This document shows, in pieces, positions 52,176 through 61,432 of a stretch of 64,000 nt of DNA. The stretch's first letter is position 1. The number at the start of each line of letters is the position of its first letter. The DNA comes from Stieleria sp. JC731 (GTDB taxonomy: Bacteria > Planctomycetota > Planctomycetia > Pirellulales > Pirellulaceae), in the NCBI RefSeq assembly GCF_020966635.1, contig NZ_JAJKFQ010000005.1:458404-522403 (forward strand), in the 5' to 3' direction. The notes beneath the pieces are model-generated. The model worked only from the letters and a program-made list of their open reading frames with translations. It ran no database searches and was not told where the DNA came from. Made by a program: the position numbers and the translations under genes.

Positions 52176-54362
52176 GTGTTGCTAGATAGATTAAAGCGAG
52201 AACTGCTGGTTAGGTGTGCCGGACAGAAGTTCCAAGTGTCACTTCCAGCATCAGGGGCCACAACACCCTATTCGCTCCCGATTGAGGTCGGCACACAACT
52301 CCTACCTGAGGGAGATTGCTGCTGTCGCATTGAAATTGTCCTGCGTAATCCACAGCCGTCTAGCCATCCCGGAGGAAATTGGGATCTTGGAGGGGAGGGT
52401 TCGCTGCTGATTGACGAGTTCTCGCTTTCATTGCGTCCTGCGGCGGGTGAACGATTCTCGGATCTGTGCGTCGAACTGTCGCGTGAACAAGGGGCCGTGA
52501 CGGCCCGTGAATCCATCTCGGTTAAACAGTTTTCAAGTGGCGGTGAAAACTGGCAAAGCAAAAACCACCTCAATCAGCACGGCAAAGTCGACTTGGTCCA
52601 GAAAGGCTATGAGGTCGAAATCGACGGTGAAAAATCGACGGGACTGCGGGCCTCGCCGATTTGCCATGTCACGCTGGGAGACGAAGTGGTGTCGGTGTAT
52701 CTCCGAGACTTCTGGGAATGCTTTCCATCTTCATTGGAAGTCACTCCGGATGGTGTGACTGTGGGGCTTCTGCCTTCCGACGCAGGCTTGACGGAGCTAC
52801 AGGGCGGAGAGCAGAAGACATTTGAAGTGGTGGTTGAACAGCGGTCTCGCTCAAGCACGTCGTCGATTCAAGATCATTTGGCACTGTCGGTGGATCCCGC
52901 TAACGTCGACGATCGTCTTCAATCGATCCTCAAGTTTTTGAAGCCTCGCGGAGAGCAAAGCGATTCTCGCTATGAGTCGCTCGTCGACCTTGCAATCGAA
53001 GGTGACGATTCTTTTTTCGCTAAGCGCGAGAAGATCGACGAGTTCGGTTGGCGACATTTCGGTGATGTCTGGGGTGATCACGAGGCGGTCTATCATCGTG
53101 GGGATACCCCGATGATTTCTCACTACAACAACCAATACGACTGCACTCTTGGTTTCGGTATTCAGTATCTCAGGACGCGTGATCCTCGATGGCTGGAGCT
53201 AATGCTCCCCATGGCGGACCACGCATGGGATATCGATACCTATCACACCAATCAAGATAAGCTGCTCTATAACGGCGGACTGTTTTGGCATACCTATCAC
53301 TACGCTGACGCCCATACGGCTGCACACCGAAGCTATCCCCGCCAACTACGCGTGAGTCAATCGTTCGATGGAGGAACCGATCTTGAGGAACTGGGGGAAA
53401 CCGGAGACAAGCTTGCAAAGACCTATCAGGTAGGGGGCGGACCGGCGGCAGCCCACAACTACAGCACCGGTTGGATGCTGGCGTATTGCCTGACCGGTAA
53501 AGAACGCTACAAGGAAGCTGCGATCAACGCGGCGGATTATGTGATGCGTATCGATGATGGGGCGCAAACCCCGTTTCGATGGCTTTCGCGATCCGACACC
53601 GGATACTCCACTTGCAGTAGTGAAGGCTACTATGGTCCGGGGCGAGCTTCAGGGAACTCAACGCATGCTCTGCTGACCGGTCATGAGTTGACCGGCGAGC
53701 GGAAGTATTTAGATCGGGCCGCGTTGCTGATGCGGCGAACCGTTCATCCGAACCAAGATCTCGATGCGTTGGACTTGCTCAATGCCGAGCTGCGCTGGTT
53801 CTATACGATGTATCTGCAGGCGCTCGCCAGATTCGTTGACTACAAGTTGACGCTGGGTGAAACCGATGACGACTTTCGCTACGGTGTCGCGTCACTTCGG
53901 CACTACGCGCGGTGGATGGCAGCGCACGAGCGGCCGACTTTGGACGAGCCTGAAAAACTGCAGTACCCGACGGAAACATGGGCAGCACAGGACATGCGGA
54001 AGTGGCAGGTGCTTGAACACGCGGCGCGATATGAGAGCGATTCAACCTATCGTGAAAAGATGTGGGAGAAAGCCGAATACTTCTACAATTACTGTGTCGA
54101 CTATCTGAACGAGTCACCGACGAAAACGCTTTGTCGACCGGTCGTTTTGATGCTGAATTTTGGTTGGCAACGGCCTTGGTATCTCCAGCATCGTGATCAG
54201 CTCGCGTTTGATCAGCCGATTGAAGATGATTTTGGCCAGCCGGTCGAGTTCGTTCCACAACGAACCATCGCGATCCGGCGATTTAAACAGCTCGTTGTGG
54301 CCGGTGGTTTGGTCGGAGTTCTCTTCGTTGTCTTGCTGCTGCTGTGGTTGCTTCAGGGGTAG
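52176..54362 (+). CDS. Large probable glycan-active toroid protein with C-terminal anchor
   Basis: The GTG start gives 728 residues. There is no signal peptide. The first about 240 residues look like beta-sandwich (LLIDEFSLSLRPA, FSSGGENW). Residues about 250-660 are helix-rich and of (alpha/alpha) toroid type, with SHYNNQYDCTLGFGIQYLRT, WHTYHYADAHTAAHR and SSEGYYGPGRASGNSTHALL. This resembles families of exo-rhamnogalacturonan lyase-like proteins (PcRGLX type), but I cannot confirm it. The C-terminus is a basic stretch and one membrane helix (about 705-727) with nothing after it. The topology suggests a tail-anchored protein with the bulk cytoplasmic, unusual for a glycan enzyme. Confidence 0.55.
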   Translation: MLLDRLKRELLVRCAGQKFQVSLPASGATTPYSLPIEVGTQLLPEGDCCCRIEIVLRNPQPSSHPGGNWDLGGEGSLLIDEFSLSLRPAAGERFSDLCVELSREQGAVTARESISVKQFSSGGENWQSKNHLNQHGKVDLVQKGYEVEIDGEKSTGLRASPICHVTLGDEVVSVYLRDFWECFPSSLEVTPDGVTVGLLPSDAGLTELQGGEQKTFEVVVEQRSRSSTSSIQDHLALSVDPANVDDRLQSILKFLKPRGEQSDSRYESLVDLAIEGDDSFFAKREKIDEFGWRHFGDVWGDHEAVYHRGDTPMISHYNNQYDCTLGFGIQYLRTRDPRWLELMLPMADHAWDIDTYHTNQDKLLYNGGLFWHTYHYADAHTAAHRSYPRQLRVSQSFDGGTDLEELGETGDKLAKTYQVGGGPAAAHNYSTGWMLAYCLTGKERYKEAAINAADYVMRIDDGAQTPFRWLSRSDTGYSTCSSEGYYGPGRASGNSTHALLTGHELTGERKYLDRAALLMRRTVHPNQDLDALDLLNAELRWFYTMYLQALARFVDYKLTLGETDDDFRYGVASLRHYARWMAAHERPTLDEPEKLQYPTETWAAQDMRKWQVLEHAARYESDSTYREKMWEKAEYFYNYCVDYLNESPTKTLCRPVVLMLNFGWQRPWYLQHRDQLAFDQPIEDDFGQPVEFVPQRTIAIRRFKQLVVAGGLVGVLFVVLLLLWLLQG

Positions 54363-54540
54363 GTGATGGAATGATCCGCAAGCGATGTCTGACAGCGGCG
54401 GCTTGTGAGCGGAGAGTCTGCAATGAACAGCGTCGTTGATCGATCATACCGCTGATCACAGCACATGATCGCGATACGATTCGGTTGATGATCAACAGCG
54501 GTTATTCGTTGCAGTGATTGTTTAGCCCCACGGGCTGCTC

Positions 54541-56067
54541 GTGACTGGCTATGATCAGGGGTATGTCAGATCCCCCTTGGTCGGTGGCGCCGTGTCGTAT
54601 TTCTTGAAATCTCTTGTTTCGCGACCTCTGCTTCGCGCGTCTTGTCGGTTCTCTCGAAGCAACTGCTTTCAACTGGCGCACGCGGATTCTGGTGATGCGG
54701 TCGTCGAGCGTCGCCTGGCAAGCTTGCTGAATCATGCCCGTCAGCACGTTCCGTTCTATGCCGATCGTCTACGCGGTCTGCGGGCTCCGCTGGCACCCGA
54801 TTCTCCGCTGGGACTCGATTCGCTGCGTGAGATCCCACTGCTTCAGAAGTCTGATGTCGAGGCCCATTTCCCCGAGGGGATCACCGATGGCACTGATCCT
54901 GGCGATTGGCGGATGATGTCCACCCGTGGCACGGCGCAAAGGTTGATCTTGATCCAAGGCTTCGGCAAGCGTGACGCCGTCCGTGCCGCCAACTTGCGAA
55001 TGTTGGAACGATCCGGCGATTACGGTCCAGGGTATCCGATCGTCGAGATTCCACCGGAAGTCTGCGAAGAAGTTTGCGGGGAGCTAGGTGAAATCGAGAC
55101 AGGCGTTACTTCGCGTTTGTGGCAGATGATCCGAGGCGGCAAGCTTCGCGACGGAAAGTCGATACGCGATTTGCGCGGACAGGTGGAGAGGCATTGGATC
55201 TACAACCGCAAAACCTATTCTGGGTTTGGGTTGCATGGGTCCAATCCGCCGGGTGATGTTCTGCAATCCTATGTGGATCGCTTGCGAAAGGACCGGCCCT
55301 ATGTGCTGAAAGCTCTGGCGACGTATCTGATCGCGATCGCGCGCTATGTCGAATCGACTGGGCAGGACCCACTGCAGATCCCCGTGATCAAAACATCCGG
55401 CAGTCGAATCGCACCGTGCTGGATTCCAGAGATCGAACGTGCCCTCGGTGGCACATTTTGGAACGACTATGGCAGTGCCGAATTCGGTTCAATCGCCTGT
55501 GATTGCAAGGAACACGATGGCATGCATGTCTTCGACGATTTCTTTATTGTTGAAGTCGTCAATGATGACGGGATCCCGCTTGGCGACAATCAAATTGGCA
55601 ATGTCGTCGTGACCGATTTGATGAACCACACCATGCCAATGATTCGCTACAAGATCGGCGACTTGGGGCGTCTCGACACATCGCCATGCGTTTGCGGCCA
55701 GGCGAGTCCACGACTTACCGTGTTAGGTAGGGAGAGTGATGTCATTCGCGACGGGGCGGGAAAGGTGCGTCTTGCTGATCAAGTGATTGAGCGGATAGAG
55801 CAAATCGATGGTGTCCTGGCGGCACAGGTACAGCAAAAGGGGGACGCTTGGTATGCGTTGTCGATCGTTGCTGGTAAAGGTACAGCAGATGGTGGTACAG
55901 GTTCTGAACATAGAAGTTCTGAACATACAAGTGTTGATCGTGATCAAGTCGCTGCGGAATTCAAAAACTGGATCGGCAGTGATGCCCGAGTCGACGTCCG
56001 TACGGTTCGAACGCTGCGTCCCGAATCCGGTGGCAAGTTCCGGTACGTGAAAAGCCGGTTGAACTAA
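54541..56067 (+). CDS. PaaK/CapK-like adenylate-forming protein
   Basis: The GTG start gives 508 residues. After a basic N-terminus, LNHARQHVPFYADRL and IPLLQKSDVEAHFP are the typical opening of phenylacetate-CoA-ligase-like proteins. The central NDYGSAEFGSIACDC, then MPMIRYKIGDLGRL and the Cys pair in CVCGQ, match PaaK/CapK family core motifs. The P-loop-like ATP site reads STRGTAQ instead of STSGTTG, so ATP binding may be weak or changed. A short low-complexity loop with a repeated SEH(R/T)S lies near residues 460-470. CapK relatives occur in capsule loci with unknown substrate. It sits upstream of the SufS-like gene. Confidence 0.82.
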   Translation: MTGYDQGYVRSPLVGGAVSYFLKSLVSRPLLRASCRFSRSNCFQLAHADSGDAVVERRLASLLNHARQHVPFYADRLRGLRAPLAPDSPLGLDSLREIPLLQKSDVEAHFPEGITDGTDPGDWRMMSTRGTAQRLILIQGFGKRDAVRAANLRMLERSGDYGPGYPIVEIPPEVCEEVCGELGEIETGVTSRLWQMIRGGKLRDGKSIRDLRGQVERHWIYNRKTYSGFGLHGSNPPGDVLQSYVDRLRKDRPYVLKALATYLIAIARYVESTGQDPLQIPVIKTSGSRIAPCWIPEIERALGGTFWNDYGSAEFGSIACDCKEHDGMHVFDDFFIVEVVNDDGIPLGDNQIGNVVVTDLMNHTMPMIRYKIGDLGRLDTSPCVCGQASPRLTVLGRESDVIRDGAGKVRLADQVIERIEQIDGVLAAQVQQKGDAWYALSIVAGKGTADGGTGSEHRSSEHTSVDRDQVAAEFKNWIGSDARVDVRTVRTLRPESGGKFRYVKSRLN

Positions 56068-56170
56068 ACGTCAATGTCGCTGTGCGAAGGCAAGTTCGTA
56101 CCGCCAGCGAACGTATCGCAGTCGACTCTCGCATTCATCAAAACCTCGCGCTCTTATCCCACGATCCCAA

Positions 56171-57340
56171 ATGGATGTTCGAAGTGACTTCCCTGCACTT
56201 GATGGCCCCAGAGGGAACGTGTGCTATCTTGACAGCGCGGCGACGACACTGAAGCCAAGTTGTGTGATCGACGCTGTCAATTGGTTTTTGCAGGAGGGGA
56301 CTTCGGCTGTACATCGAGGGATCAATCCGCGCAGTCTGAAGGCGACGGAACGGTTTGAGTTCACTCGTGAAAGGATCGCGGAGTGGTTTTCTGCGGACGT
56401 CGATGAAGTTGTGCTAACCTCGGGCGCCACCGATGCGATGAACCTGGTGCGCCGCGGGATGAGAAACCTGAACTCTGTGATCTTCACCGTCATGGAGCAT
56501 CACAGCAATTTCGTTCCTTGGATGGATGTTGCGACGAATCGCTGTATCGGTGTCGACGCCGAGGGACGCGTTGACCTTGGGTTGTTGAGCGATCTGCTGG
56601 CCGGTGGTGGAGTCGACTTGGTCGCATTGACACACCAGAGCAATGTCCTGGGAGCAATCACCGAGCTTGAGAGCATCGTCGATTTGGTCCATCAGCACGG
56701 GGCGATGGTCCTTGTCGATGCGGCTCAGTCAGCTGCTCATGACCCGCCGGATTTTGGTGGCTTGGCGATCGATTTCTTGGCATGCAGTGCTCACAAAATG
56801 TTGGGGCCCAGCGGGTCGGGGGCGTTGCTTGTTGCCAGGCATGCACGAGACCGCTTGCAGGCGGTGCGATTCGGTGGCAACATGGTTTCAGCGGTGCATC
56901 GCGATTCGTTCGAATTGCAGTCGGCGCCACATTGTTTCGAAGCTGGAACCCCGGCGATCGAAAGTGTGATCGGATGGGGAGCGGCGATTGACTATCTCGA
57001 TCAATTGTCAACCGCCGCGGTGACGAGGCATCTATCGAATTTGACCGATATCGCGGCGGAGCAATTGAAGGCGATTGATGGTGTCCAGCTAATCAGCGTG
57101 GACAATCAAAGTCGTGGACCGTTGGTGGCATTTACGGTCGCTGGTGTCGAATCCAATGCGGTGGTCAAAATCTTGGGGAATGATCAAATATTCTTACGAG
57201 CTGGTTTTCATTGTGCCCAGCCACTGCACGAGCACCTTGGAATCGGGCCGACGGTTCGAGCCAGTTTTCAGGTCTATAACACAGCTTCGGACATCGATCG
57301 ATTCACCGAAAGGATCGCCAGCCTCGCAAAAATCGGCTGA
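56171..57340 (+). CDS. SufS-like cysteine desulfurase homologue
   Basis: This 389-residue class-V aminotransferase-fold protein has the PLP-binding Lys209 in SAHKMLGPSG, the Asp/Gln pair in LVDAAQSAAHD, and the active-site Cys348 in RAGFHCAQP (consensus RxGHHCAQP). Start motif LDSAATTLKPS is also normal. SufS makes persulfide sulfur from cysteine for iron-sulfur clusters; no sufBCD or sufE gene is nearby. In a glycan locus it could instead supply sulfur or act on an amino-sugar, which is speculation. It follows the PaaK-like gene and precedes a glycosyltransferase on the same strand. Confidence 0.88.
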   Translation: MDVRSDFPALDGPRGNVCYLDSAATTLKPSCVIDAVNWFLQEGTSAVHRGINPRSLKATERFEFTRERIAEWFSADVDEVVLTSGATDAMNLVRRGMRNLNSVIFTVMEHHSNFVPWMDVATNRCIGVDAEGRVDLGLLSDLLAGGGVDLVALTHQSNVLGAITELESIVDLVHQHGAMVLVDAAQSAAHDPPDFGGLAIDFLACSAHKMLGPSGSGALLVARHARDRLQAVRFGGNMVSAVHRDSFELQSAPHCFEAGTPAIESVIGWGAAIDYLDQLSTAAVTRHLSNLTDIAAEQLKAIDGVQLISVDNQSRGPLVAFTVAGVESNAVVKILGNDQIFLRAGFHCAQPLHEHLGIGPTVRASFQVYNTASDIDRFTERIASLAKIG

Positions 57341-57389
57341 ATCGTTACTCTGATCGATCGTCTAGACATCGCCCGCAATCACTCTCTTC

Positions 57390-58751
57390 ATGTCGCTTCG
57401 CAACCAAGATTCGAGCTTGAAATTTCTTGTATTCTCTGATGATTGGGGGCGGCACCCTTCGAGTTGCCAACACTTGATTCGGCAGTTGTTGCCGGACCAT
57501 CAGGTGACTTGGGTCAATACCATTGGCATGCGGCCGCCTCGGTTGGATTTGATCACGCTGCGCCGTGGCTTTGAAAAGTTGCGTGGCTGGGCTGGGACAT
57601 CCGCTGTGGCTGGCGGGCAATCGCACGACGATCCTATCGCGAGCAATTCAGTCGATGTTGCGTCGGATCGTGTCGACGCTGCGGATCCGTTATCGCAGGC
57701 AGCCGAGCGCGGTCAAGGCCCCAACGTCATCGACGCCAAAATGTGGCCATGGATGTCGCACAGCTGGGACCGCTGGCTGAACCGCTGGCTGTTGAGCAAG
57801 CAACTGCGTCTCGCTTCGGAAGACGCCATCGTGATCACCACCATCCCCATCGTGGCCGACTTGGTTGGACGTTTGCCCGCAGCGCGATGGGTGTATTACT
57901 GCGTCGATGATTTTTCAGTCTGGCCTGGCCTCGACGGCGAGATGCTGGGGCGAATGGAAGACGAGTTGGTTGCCAAGGTCGATTGCACGATTGCTGTCAG
58001 TGACACACTGATGGAAAGCTTGCGGCGACGAGGCTGTTCACCCCATCTTCTAACCCATGGGGTCGATCTCGATTTCTGGCGAACGAAGGAAGTGGGCGGG
58101 AAGGACAATGGTCTAGGAGTTGACGCGACACCAGCGAACGAAGAACGAGATTCATCGTCCTCTAAAGAACCTGCATCCAATGATGTTTACGCATCCGAAA
58201 CGCCCGGTTCAGATCGAGTCCTGTTCTGGGGGGTCGTCGATCGTCGGATGAACGCTGATTGGGTCCTGGCGCTTGCGGATTCGATGGACAGCGGCAAGGT
58301 CATTTTAGCTGGCCCGCATCAAGATCCCGATCCTCGCTTGCTCAGCCATCAGCGCGTTCGAACTCTGGGGGCATTGCCGTTTGAAGAATTGCCGCAGCTG
58401 GCAGCAACGGCAGACGTTTTGATCATGCCGTATGCTGATCTTCCCGTCACGCGAGCAATGCAGCCGCTGAAGTTGAAGGAGTACCTTGCCACCGGTAAGC
58501 CCGTCGTCGTCTCGCCTTTGCCTGCGACTGCTGCCTGGGAAGATTGTCTTTATATAGTGCATGATCAAGCGAGCTTCATCGCAAAGGTTCATTCACTGAT
58601 GGACCGCGAGCATCAACCAACGGGTGAGCGAACGTTGCTAAACAAGACTTTCGAGCGTCTCAAACACGAATCGTGGTCTGCGAAGGCGGCGCAAATGCTC
58701 GGTGTGATTGGCGAGGTTTCCCAGCGAGCGAACTCGATCGCTTCTGGCTGA
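57390..58751 (+). CDS. GT-B fold glycosyltransferase with linker insertion
   Basis: This 453-residue protein opens with LKFLVFSDDWGRHPSSCQHLIRQLL, a usual first strand for GT-B enzymes. The acceptor half includes VVTTIP-like IVITTIPIVADLVGRL and WVYYCVDDFSVWPGLDG. The donor half has RVLFWGVVDRRMNADWVLAL, ILAGPHQDPDP, VRTLGALPFEELPQLAATADVLIMPY and LKLKEYLATGKPVVVSPLPA, close to the TuaH-like GT4 branch. A Ser/Asp-rich insertion (about residues 233-270) sits between the halves and is low-complexity. It begins 49 bp after the SufS-like stop. Confidence 0.88.
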   Translation: MSLRNQDSSLKFLVFSDDWGRHPSSCQHLIRQLLPDHQVTWVNTIGMRPPRLDLITLRRGFEKLRGWAGTSAVAGGQSHDDPIASNSVDVASDRVDAADPLSQAAERGQGPNVIDAKMWPWMSHSWDRWLNRWLLSKQLRLASEDAIVITTIPIVADLVGRLPAARWVYYCVDDFSVWPGLDGEMLGRMEDELVAKVDCTIAVSDTLMESLRRRGCSPHLLTHGVDLDFWRTKEVGGKDNGLGVDATPANEERDSSSSKEPASNDVYASETPGSDRVLFWGVVDRRMNADWVLALADSMDSGKVILAGPHQDPDPRLLSHQRVRTLGALPFEELPQLAATADVLIMPYADLPVTRAMQPLKLKEYLATGKPVVVSPLPATAAWEDCLYIVHDQASFIAKVHSLMDREHQPTGERTLLNKTFERLKHESWSAKAAQMLGVIGEVSQRANSIASG

Positions 58752-58812
58752 CCGGCTGGAACGATCGGAAGCTACTGGCCTCAAGTAGGGCATGCCCTAG
58801 ACGTAACGTAAG

Positions 58813-60174
58813 TTGAAACCTTTAGTCTTTCGTCCACTGGCAACATGCTACTTTGTTGCAGTGGCTTGCCAAGTCGTTTGGTACTTATGGTGCTCAAGCC
58901 AGCCTATCGTAGGTGGGACCTCGCTAGGTTGGATGCCAATGGGCTATACGCCCCCGTTGGTCGGTAAGGTTGTTGGTGTCTGTTTGCTACTGAGTTCGGC
59001 GATCGGCATCCGCTACCCGATCGCCGCAGCCGTGGCGGTCACATCGACTGCGTTCGGTATCGCAAGGTACTCTGCCGAGTTGGAGTGGGCCTGGGGTAAT
59101 GCGTTTCAGGCCTGCGTGATCTTTGACAGTGCGATCGCGTTGATCTTGAGCCCTCAGGCTCGAGTGTCTTGGTTGCGTCTCCGGAGGGAACAGTTCAAAA
59201 CCGGAATACTGCTCGCCGGGCTTTTAACTTGGGCCATCGTTTCAGAATCGTTGGCGATTGTCTACGAAACAGGCGACCCCGGGCCGAAGCACAGCCTTTT
59301 ACGGCTTGTTGAGTCGGTCATTCTTTGTACGGTCATCATGGTTTCGGTTACCGATTTTCGGCGTTTCGTGATCGTCGTTGGTGCATCTGTTGTTGCTCTT
59401 GGCGGTAGCTACTTGCAGCTTCGACGATTGGAGCATGCCTCCGACTTTGCTTTCGCAGCCGCGCCGCTTTCTTGTTTGCTTGCGGGCTCTGCATCAGCCT
59501 TGAATGCATCCTACTTTGTGTCAGGAGTGGCCTTGTCGTCGCTACTTGCAGCGGCTTCGTTTTTTACTGCCAACCGAGGCGCAAATGTAGGCTGGTTGAT
59601 GACAATGATTTGCATGGCCATCGCGCAATTAAGAAGCCTTCGGATATGGACGGCAATCATTGGCCTAGTCGTTCTGGCCTCGTTCGTTGCTTATCGATCG
59701 CCACTTCGTCCCAGGATTCAAGAATGGATCGACAATGGTTGGAGCACAACGACGTTGGCTTCTAGGGTTGAGTTCTGGAAGTCGAGCTTATCCCGATTGC
59801 CCGATCACTCGTTGACTGGGATCGGTCCGGGGCGAGGCGGGCAAGACATGTCCAGAGACCTTCAGCTCAAAAAATGGCGAGCGACCCACAATAGCTTTCT
59901 CGAAATACTCAGCGAGCAGGGGATCGTTGGGGGGCTGCTCTGGTGCGGTCTCTTATTCAACGCATTCGCAATCTGTCTCTCAAAAGTTGGTGGAGAAACG
60001 GCTTGCGAAAGAGCGATGGCGATCGGAATTGGTGCGTGTTTGTTGGCAATGGTCATCGCAGGCATGGCAATTTCTCGGCATGACGATGTGCGACTCTTTT
60101 GGGCGATTGGCTGTGCGTTTGCGCTAAAGACTGCACACTTCGATAGGCCCAATGGTTGTGGCGCAGCGAATTAA
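58813..60174 (+). CDS. O-antigen-ligase-like membrane protein (second of two)
   Basis: The TTG start gives 453 residues with about 10-12 membrane helices. The Wzy_C/WaaL core is present: TANRGANVGWLMTM (about residues 254-267), a loop with SRVEFWKSSLSRLPDHSLTGIGPGRG (about 316-341) that includes the conserved Arg, and THNSFLEILSEQGIVGGLLW with the conserved His. It may polymerise or ligate the lipid-linked glycan. The presence of two such proteins suggests two reactions or two polymers. Its last 23 bp overlap the acyltransferase gene, which argues for coupling. Confidence 0.85.
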   Translation: MKPLVFRPLATCYFVAVACQVVWYLWCSSQPIVGGTSLGWMPMGYTPPLVGKVVGVCLLLSSAIGIRYPIAAAVAVTSTAFGIARYSAELEWAWGNAFQACVIFDSAIALILSPQARVSWLRLRREQFKTGILLAGLLTWAIVSESLAIVYETGDPGPKHSLLRLVESVILCTVIMVSVTDFRRFVIVVGASVVALGGSYLQLRRLEHASDFAFAAAPLSCLLAGSASALNASYFVSGVALSSLLAAASFFTANRGANVGWLMTMICMAIAQLRSLRIWTAIIGLVVLASFVAYRSPLRPRIQEWIDNGWSTTTLASRVEFWKSSLSRLPDHSLTGIGPGRGGQDMSRDLQLKKWRATHNSFLEILSEQGIVGGLLWCGLLFNAFAICLSKVGGETACERAMAIGIGACLLAMVIAGMAISRHDDVRLFWAIGCAFALKTAHFDRPNGCGAAN

Positions 60175-61336
60175 CCCAGTGCGTTGCAAAATTTGTCGAC
60201 GTACTGACAGGATTCAGTACGTACCTGCGCTCGAAGGTCTGCGAGCGGTCGCGGTGTTGGGGGTGTTCTGCGTTCACTTGCAACAGAATGCGACAATCGA
60301 TTGGACGGTTGGTCCGATCAGTTTTCAACTGATGTGCATCAACGGGCGAGTCGGGGTCGCTCTGTTCTTTCTTCTGACAGGCTACTTCTTGGCCGCGCCG
60401 CTTTGGATGCACGGTGAACGAGAGGGTCTAAAGTCAGCACTGCGGCACTTTTGGCGTAGAAGGCTGATAAAAATTGTCCCTCTGTACTACGCGGTGTTAA
60501 CCGCACTCACGCTGTTGCGTTTCCTACAGACCGGGAAGATTGACTGGTCGGATGTAATGGCTCACGCATCGTTCATTCATAACTTCGATTCATCGACGCT
60601 TTATTCGATCAGCGAACCGATGTGGGCGTTAGCGGTGATCGTTCAGTACTACGTCGTTTTTTGGGTTGTCGTATCGGTAGGCGCTTTGTTTCTTGAAGAC
60701 AGCCGAGCATTGCTGGTTTTGTTTGCCGGTGTTGCGACCGTGGGTTGGGGCATCATACCGGTCGTCGCTGGAAACCTTCATACGCAGGATTCTGCAACCG
60801 TGCTTATTTGGGAGCACAGCCTGATTGCCCATCTCCCGATCTTTGCGCTTGGTGCGGTTTCGTCTTGGTTTTCGCAGCATCAGAGTGCTTCGCGATGTCA
60901 GTCCCGACTAACGAATGCATTTTTCTGCTGTGCGATCGTGATGTTGATTGTCATTCTGGGATCACCCTTAGCTGAGCAACTTGAGGAACGGTTGGGGCGT
61001 TATGGCTACCCTGTGGTACCGGGATTGCTGGCTATCGTATTGATTGCGGCGACACGGGATTGTTGGGCGAAAATGATTCTTTCAAATCGAGTCTTGGTGG
61101 GCATCGGGACGATTTCGTACACGATCTATCTGGTTCATCTTCCGGTCATCGGTTTCGCCAAGCGTTTGTTGATGGCGACCACTCTCTTCGACAATTCACC
61201 TTTGTTTCTCGCAACGATTGCATTTTCGGTTTCATGTTTGATTGGACTCGTATTCACAGTAATGGTGGAAGATCCATTACGAAATCTTATTGTGAAGGCG
61301 AAGCATGGAAACGAGGTGGTGAAGACTGTTGCTTGA
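60152..61336 (+). CDS. Acyltransferase-3 family membrane protein (OafA-like)
   Basis: This 394-residue protein has about 10 membrane helices. Family marks are VPALEGLRAVAVLGVFCVH (about residues 24-42, with the conserved Arg and His) and GRVGVALFFLLTGYFLA (about 66-82). LWALAVIVQYYVVFWV-type and ISYTIYLVHLPVI segments follow, and there is no SGNH domain at the C-terminus. Such proteins add acetyl or other acyl groups to surface sugars, drawing acyl-CoA from the cytoplasm. The start overlaps the O-ligase-like gene. An in-frame ATG further in would remove part of helix 1, so ATG 60152 is kept. Confidence 0.88.
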   Translation: MVVAQRINPVRCKICRRTDRIQYVPALEGLRAVAVLGVFCVHLQQNATIDWTVGPISFQLMCINGRVGVALFFLLTGYFLAAPLWMHGEREGLKSALRHFWRRRLIKIVPLYYAVLTALTLLRFLQTGKIDWSDVMAHASFIHNFDSSTLYSISEPMWALAVIVQYYVVFWVVVSVGALFLEDSRALLVLFAGVATVGWGIIPVVAGNLHTQDSATVLIWEHSLIAHLPIFALGAVSSWFSQHQSASRCQSRLTNAFFCCAIVMLIVILGSPLAEQLEERLGRYGYPVVPGLLAIVLIAATRDCWAKMILSNRVLVGIGTISYTIYLVHLPVIGFAKRLLMATTLFDNSPLFLATIAFSVSCLIGLVFTVMVEDPLRNLIVKAKHGNEVVKTVA

Positions 61337-61432
61337 TTGATTTGGAGAGCTGGGAGTCAAAGTCCGTGATGGGCTTGGAATGTATTCAGGGCATGGCGAG
61401 ACAGGGGGCGGCACTTCTGATAGCAGCTAGGG

